A stretch of DNA of 33,627 nucleotides from Perkinsus marinus ATCC 50983 (Eukaryota > Perkinsozoa > Perkinsida > Perkinsidae), in NCBI RefSeq assembly GCF_000006405.1, contig NW_003204753.1, positions 50,999 to 84,625 of the forward strand. Reading direction: 5' to 3'. Every line of letters begins with the position of its first letter. The first letter of the stretch is position 1. Below, piece after piece: positions 29,017 through 33,627 of the stretch. The notes under the pieces were generated by a model, which searched no databases, was not told where the DNA came from, and saw only the letters and a program-made list of their open reading frames with translations. A program made the translations under genes and the position numbers.

Positions 29017-30898
29017 CTACCCATAGGCACTCACAAAATCGGCAATATCCGACAACGAGCGATTGGGAGCCTCATCTGGCCCACAGCAGAAGCTGAACAG
29101 CTGGAACACATGAACCTGATAAATCGACATAGTAATCAGTCCAAGTTCATACTTGAAGTGTAGACCCTCCCTTCCATCACTGTGGGGCAAGCCGGCGTGG
29201 TCTCGATAACACGAATTTCAGTCATACTCACGCATCGACTACGGTAAAATGTTGGAATATTCTCCTCAGTATATTGATTCCCTGATCCACTATCGATGCT
29301 GCTATCGAGTACTACCATATCCTCAAACTCGCGGTATTGAAGTTCGACGCTCTCCGACTTCTGAGCTGAAAACTTAGCTGCAAAGCGTTCTATTTGGGGG
29401 AGGAGGAGCTCAGCTTGCCCTGCATGTATCTGTTACAATACGAACATAGTGGGATATGTGCTTATGGTAACTAACATCACCAGCATGTGAGGCAAACCCC
29501 TGAGATCAGCATACATGGCCGAGATGCGTGGATCGTCTGCAGAGATGTCACCAATTGCAAGTTGCGCGAATTCAACCACCTGGAAATGAGTCCCCCACGA
29601 TGAACTACACACAATGAGTCCTCACCAGGTCTGCTGGGATGTAATCAACGCAGGCGTATGAAGATACACCCTCATTGCTCGAACGTCGTCGTCGTCCACC
29701 ACTAGACTTCCGTCGACCTCTGCTAGTTACGCTCTCTGATCCAGGAAGTTTCTGAGAGATGCGTCATAGTTGAATTATGTATGACCCTATACGATCGATG
29801 CACAGTGTTTATATATTACCCTGGGGGTTTGCTGGGGAGTCTGTTCGAAGTAGTCAACTTTATCAGTCAAATCAACCCAAGGAGATAGCAGACAGGCACA
29901 CCCTGGGAGAGGAATCTGAAACATGACGCCAGGCTTCCTGATCAATTTCGCCAAACTCCCAGGATCTCACCCGTTTATCCCTGAGTTGGACTAGTGCAAG
30001 TACGACCATATCGCCACCGGCCGAGTCGCCAGCTATGGCGATGCGCTCAGGCGAAACTCCCATATTCGATATCAAATAACGATACCTGTGATGATAAGAA
30101 TAGCAGATGTCGATCAAAAGCTAGTACTGCTCACATGCACTCTACATCCGAGGTTGATTCTATGAGTGTACTCTCGGGCGGCTGTCGATAGTTAACACAG
30201 CACCTACATAAAGACTCCTCATAAGCTCGACACATGTCATCCTCACAAGATGCAGTTCTCAGTCTTCAAGGCAAGAGTGTAGAGAAGATGGCGATGTGTG
30301 CCAGTACTACATAAACAGAAGCCACCACCATGGACGTATCTATTCAATGACCACAGTCTGGGTATATGAATACGGGGACTTCCTATACTACAATATGACC
30401 GTATTTCGCTGTAGCTCCTCCTTAGTGGGGCAGTCCTTGAGGACATGACTACTCTGATCCCGTTCTGGTGTGACACGTTTCGGCCAAATCCAATCTATGA
30501 GGACAGTATGCATATGAGCCGCTGTTGTAGGAGTGCATACCTATCTTAACAGGTTGGTGTAGTCGATTGTCCGAATCACGTTCTTGGAAAGCTATGTACT
30601 GCTTGCATCGAAACTAAGGGGAAAGTAGTAGTGAATAATCACAAGTGCATCGCCCTACCACACCACTAGGGAGGAGGACGTTGGGTATGGTCGTATTAGC
30701 GATGGCTCGGACCGCTCGCAAGTCGTGCCGAGGTGCGTTCTTACCAGCTGATCTCATCACACTGATATACCTGAATCGATTCGGTGTCGGACTATGTCTC
30801 AAACACCTCCCTCAGCACGTTTCCATTTGGGTGTTCCAAGTTCTCCTCTTTGGTTTATGGAACATTCGACGAATGGGAACCTGATTATTCAACCACAT
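29017..30898 (-). CDS. Alpha/beta-hydrolase, hormone-sensitive-lipase family, twelve exons
   Basis: An esterase/lipase of about 401 residues. Exons (minus order): 30819-30898, 30659-30770, 30541-30613, 30392-30521, 30247-30339, 30135-30203, 29971-30085, 29820-29915, 29626-29751, 29481-29579, 29316-29429, 29017-29115. All introns are GT-AG and in frame. Family marks: oxyanion loop Y-V-H-G-G-G (135-138), N-Y-R-Q-P-P-E, nucleophile elbow G-D-S-A-G-G (Ser207), L-L-S-P-W-V-D-L near 235, I-H-A-G-Q-A-E (Glu338, probably the acid), and M-V-H-V-F-Q (His371). Ser and His are intact, so an active ester hydrolase is likely; the substrate is unknown. A basic Arg/Ser insert (R-G-R-R-K-S-S-G-G-R-R-R-R) follows the S-P-W exon. 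One intron (30522-30540) would be only 19 nt. The start at 30898 is the first in-frame ATG; a further 5' exon is possible. Confidence 0.85.
30522..30540 (-). other. Candidate 19-nt intron in the hydrolase gene
   Basis: On the minus strand this reads GTATGCACTCCTACAACAG. Its removal joins P-V-K-I to A-H-M-H-T-V-L-I-D-W-I-W-P in the frame that continues into H-G-G-G. Reading through leads to a stop after 31 codons. The donor GTATGC and the pyrimidine-rich end with CAG look like a normal intron compressed to 19 nt. It could instead be a frame error in the assembly. Confidence 0.5.
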
Positions 30899-31240
30899 GT
30901 GCAGCTCCCATACCGCCCATTTGCCAACTTCTGAGTATTCACCTTCAGACTCGTGGCAGTAGTGTTATGCCATAGTCTTTTCACAGGAACAATTCCACGC
31001 AAAATCGACTTGCCACAGAGATAAGAGATTTCTACTTAGAGTTTTCAGTTCTGAGTATTCAAGCTAACGCGATAGAGTTTATAATTAGCCGTGGGCGTGG
31101 TATGACCTTCATCATGACACCTGCAGCCCTAGGGGCCAGAGTCAAAGACCGCCAACTCTCCCCCCATGTCATCTGTTTCTTTATCTTCTTCTCGACCTCT
31201 ACTGGATCCTCTCCCAATGAAGGTAGCCCTAACAGTAGGA
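30899..31240. other. Region between the hydrolase and the acidic ORF
   Basis: Contains the 5' flank of the hydrolase gene. The frame of its first exon stays open leftwards from about 30965 (C-H-E-S-E-G-E-Y-S-E-V-G-K-W), so an unrecognised 5' exon may begin here. The word GAATACTCAG occurs twice on the minus strand (about 30932-30941 and 31052-31061). Nothing else is recognised. Confidence 0.4.
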
Positions 31241-31780
31241 TTAGATCCCCCCAGTCGGCTCGGTAGTACCACTCTCGTTGGCAGACGATTCGCTAGGAGG
31301 AGGCATCACTGATACCGCGCTCACGGGGCCCGGCAAGTGGTTCGAGCCTTCTCCCTCATCATGCCCATTCCAGGTCGTCCCCTCATTTTCTATTCTCCCG
31401 ACACCTTCAGCGGATACTCCTACAACAACTCGCCCCTCAGAAGGCGTGTCTGTTGAAGCCGGTCCCTCCTTGTCTGAGCTTGCACCAACGTCAGCGTCCC
31501 TCTCATTGTCACCTCGTGCTTGCTCCGTCCTAGTGTCATCCGACGATTGGTCCTCCCCATCATGTGTTTTCTGGCCTTCACCCTCCCATGATGGTGAACT
31601 AGTATCAGACATCCCTTCGACGGCGGCCTCTTCCCCCACTCGTTTAGCATCATCTACACTGTCACAGTCGTGGAAGTCGGCCTCATCAGGAGAGCTAACC
31701 CCTGCTGGGTCAACTGATACTGGTGATGACATTATCAACAACAACCTAATCGATGTTAAAATACTCTGAAGAAGAATCAT
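31241..31780 (-). CDS. Hypothetical acidic Ser/Thr/Asp/Glu-rich protein, possibly secreted
   Basis: I do not recognise a family. From ATG 31780 it has 179 residues. The first 17 (M-I-L-L-Q-S-I-L-T-S-I-R-L-L-L-I-M) are hydrophobic and could be a signal peptide or anchor. The rest is low-complexity, strongly acidic and rich in Ser, Asp, Glu and Gly, with almost no aromatic residues: an intrinsically disordered profile. The frame stays open to an upstream ATG at 31861, and a further in-frame ATG follows the hydrophobic part at 31732. The opposite strand also has a long Ser/Pro-rich frame here, so composition alone may keep both open. TAA is at 31241-31243; splicing cannot be excluded. Confidence 0.4.
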   Translation of the reverse strand: MILLQSILTSIRLLLIMSSPVSVDPAGVSSPDEADFHDCDSVDDAKRVGEEAAVEGMSDTSSPSWEGEGQKTHDGEDQSSDDTRTEQARGDNERDADVGASSDKEGPASTDTPSEGRVVVGVSAEGVGRIENEGTTWNGHDEGEGSNHLPGPVSAVSVMPPPSESSANESGTTEPTGGI

Positions 31781-31861
31781 AGTTTGAGGCGCGCGCTGAC
31801 TGCTCGAGCTGGGACGAAAAGCGTAAGATATGATTGATTGAGTCTGATACTTGACAAGCAA

Positions 31862-32061
31862 CTTAGAGAGTAAACTCGAGAAGTGCTCAACTCCACTACG
31901 TTAAGGAGCTCTTCAACTCAAGGTGAACTGTAATAAGAAAGGGACTATTATAGGGACAGGCCTATTATTCTCATATATCGTCAGTTTATAGTCGCCGGAG
32001 TCTTGGTGACCCTTTTAGTTATTGTTTGGTTCTTCTTCCTTGATACTATGCATCGTGATGA
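31862..32061. other. Short region with hydrophobic plus-strand frame
   Basis: A plus-strand frame at about 31990-32110 encodes a very hydrophobic run (G-V-L-V-T-L-L-V-I-V-W-F-F-F-L) before a stop. It may be a transmembrane exon of the gene whose next piece is at 32062, but the joining splice sites are unclear. Confidence 0.3.
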
Positions 32062-32316
32062 GATGAGTCAAGTCTTCCGATTAAGGTTACTAGTGCGGTA
32101 TGTTTAGTAGCTGCCGCTGGCTATGGTGCTTATAAGATCTACCAAAACCAATGGAATGACCTCCATTATGGGGGTGATGAAACACCGCCCAACACGCCCG
32201 TAGATCAAGTTGAAGATCTATCGAGGGTAGAAAGTGCATTCTCGGATCCGCTAGAGGCAGCTCCTACTCCACAGAAGATATTCAATACACCTAAAGAGCC
32301 CTCAGTAACAGCGTAG
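32062..32316 (+). CDS. Orphan exon of a small membrane protein (partial)
   Basis: An 84-codon open stretch, without ATG, that ends in TAG at 32314-32316. It starts with a hydrophobic, small-residue segment (T-S-A-V-C-L-V-A-A-A-G-Y-G-A-Y) that could cross a membrane. This is followed by a charged, Pro/Thr-rich tail (D-E-T-P-P-N-T-P-V-D-Q-V-E-D). No family is recognised. Without a start codon it must be a 3' exon or the product of a frame break relative to the hydrophobic frame just upstream. Exact 5' end unknown. Confidence 0.35.
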   Translation, partial: DESSLPIKVTSAVCLVAAAGYGAYKIYQNQWNDLHYGGDETPPNTPVDQVEDLSRVESAFSDPLEAAPTPQKIFNTPKEPSVTA

Positions 32317-32633
32317 GGTTTGCTTTTCGACAGATGGAGAAGCGAGGGAGTTGGTGTCCTCGCTGATAGGTCCGACCTGCATCCGGTTTGAAGCCTAACG
32401 CCCAGCCGGAGAAGGGGGAGAATCCTACTAGTGGGAGCGGGAATGACCAGGCCACCTAGGAAGTACTAATTCACACTGTTGGTTTTATCGGCATCATTTG
32501 TACAGCACACATCACAATGGAAGTCTATTGGACCAATCACGTTCGCTGAGAGGTAGCAAAGAGAAGTTGGTTGACGGTACAAGTGGGCAGGTACAAGAGA
32601 CTCCACGCTGTAGTGCCACTGGATCCTCATCAG
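32317..32633. other. Region between membrane exon and TCP11-like gene
   Basis: A short plus-strand stretch near 32390-32459 (K-P-N-A-Q-P-E-K-G-E-N-P-T-S-G-S-G) ending TAG looks coding and may belong to a 5' exon of the next gene or the end of the previous one. It could not be tied to either. Confidence 0.3.
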
Positions 32634-33627
32634 TTTATTACGTAATGTCGCAGCTCAGTACCCCCAGCTGGTAGACCGCTTACGTGCACTGATCGCTGAG
32701 GTAGCACAATACAGCCTAACTCCTCACGAGGCAGTCTCGTGCCCAGGTACGTGTCCGAATGGGAGTCTGGCCTCTGCAACGGCAAACAACTATCAAATGC
32801 TTCATCGTTTGTCACTAGTGAGTGGTTGTTCTACCACACTCGTGAGGTTTATACTTTCTTTTACACCTGCTTGATGAGTTCGAACATGTCCAGAGCTGAC
32901 GTGGTCCGGGGTCTCGGGCTACATGAACTCAGCCTTCACTGATGAGAAGGAGATGGCCAACAGGCTGGCTAGAACCTTCAGAAGGTGACCACCTCTTGAG
33001 GTGTCGATATCTTGTATTGTCGATTGTTTTCGGCATTCTGGGATTTGCATAGGGGAGATCTTCAGAAGCGCCCACCGAAGTATTCATTTGTCTTCGCCAG
33101 ATTGTCTGAGTTACGGTCGAGAATGTGCGGTTTCCTACCTAAAGTCGGACCCAGAGGCTTGGCATTCTCGCATTAGGATGTGCTTCAGACGACACAGGCT
33201 GAGTTCGCCTCTCGTTTGGATTTGGAGCTCGTCAAGCAGCAGATAGAGCACCACGCCTTTGATCGTGAGACCTTCGTACAGGTAGACAGTAGCCTACACT
33301 GTGGTTGAGTGGTACGAGGATGATATAATGACGAAACCCTCTCTTTATGGATATGCTGAGCTTGGAGTATTCGATCTTCAATTTGTGAGGCTGTTGATGT
33401 TAAGGATGGTCTGAAGGGGTTTCATGAGGAGATAGTCTATTCTAGTCTGTATGGAAATAGAGAAAACGCATGAAGATCGAGATCATCTTGTGACCCTCAC
33501 GAGTGGACATGGCGCGAATACAATACAACACCGAGAGGGTTGACAATCGTTCTTATGATATTTCTTCCATGGAGACTCTCAGTCGATATGACGTTGTGTT
33601 GATTTTTCTCATGTCGAATGCTTCGTT
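32634..33627 (+). CDS. TCP11-domain protein, 5' part only (runs off the window)
   Basis: Exons suggested by coding content and GT-AG sites: 32634-32746 (L-R-N-V-A-A-Q-Y-P-Q-L-V-D-R-L), 32894-32984 (N-S-A-F-T-D-E-K-E-M-A-N-R-L), 33053-33143 (K-R-P-P-K-Y-S-F-V-F-A-R-L-S-E-L-R) and 33177-33281. The last encodes L-D-L-E-L-V-K-Q-Q-I-E-H-H-A-F-D, which closely follows the TCP11 (T-complex 11) domain pattern L-D-x-D/E-L-I-K-Q-Q-x-E-x-x-x-F-D. TCP11 proteins occur across eukaryotes; the yeast relative acts in PKA signalling and the mammalian one in sperm, but the role here is unknown. Phases agree across the four exons. The intron 33144-33176 would be 33 nt. A 5' exon is missing from the model and later exons after 33281 are unresolved. 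Confidence 0.5.

Noticed and set aside
31278-31769. 163-codon Ser/Pro/Thr-rich plus-strand frame
   Set aside because: Probably the mirror of the acidic minus-strand ORF; it lacks a hydrophobic start or other feature.
1-33627. CRISPR arrays, bacterial operons, rRNA genes, telomeric repeats
   Set aside because: None found; no regular spaced repeats, no rRNA-like conserved blocks and no terminal telomere motif arrays.

Overview
This is a eukaryotic, protist-type window, as shown by spliceosomal introns, a 20S proteasome alpha subunit, LTR retrotransposons and a 100-N scaffold gap. The mix of gene-dense, short-intron genes with strongly biased codons and gag-pol elements of BEL/Pao type fits an alveolate such as Perkinsus. 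That assignment is inference, because no species marker can be read.

Layout: 1-1183 has no recognised gene. A BEL/Pao-type LTR retrotransposon (plus strand, 1188-8881, TTAC target duplication) follows. Its two 187-bp LTRs are identical, except that a 1183-bp Mutator-like terminal-inverted-repeat element sits inside the 5' LTR with a perfect 9-bp duplication. Next is an intronless PGM2-type phosphohexomutase (9622-11412), then a GCAA/TTGC-word-rich, gene-poor stretch around the gap (12504-12603). A seven-exon proteasome alpha-6 gene (PSMA1, minus, 14866-16047) lies beyond it. From 17.4 to 20.7 kb there are decayed transposon genes: a plus-strand ORF ending in an R-T-N-N-x-x-E-x-x-H motif, and a minus-strand tyrosine-recombinase gene with a gag-like gene upstream. 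A second, intact BEL/Pao-type element (minus, 21604-27260, ACGG duplication, identical 183-bp LTRs) follows, then a hAT-like transposase pseudogene (27378-28125) broken at a perfect 16-bp hairpin. A 12-exon hormone-sensitive-lipase-family hydrolase (minus, 29017-30898) comes next. The window closes with an acidic Ser/Thr-rich ORF (minus), an orphan membrane exon, and the start of a TCP11-domain gene running off the right edge (plus).

The cellular genes (sugar-phosphate metabolism, proteasome, esterase/lipase, TCP11) have no evident functional link. They are islands in a transposon-rich landscape. The most unusual signals are: the nested insertion with its empty site preserved in the sister LTR; two retroelements whose start codon lies 10-19 nt from the 5' LTR, with no normal primer-binding site; and several candidate ultra-short introns (19, 26 and 33 nt, perhaps shorter) that restore conserved reading frames.
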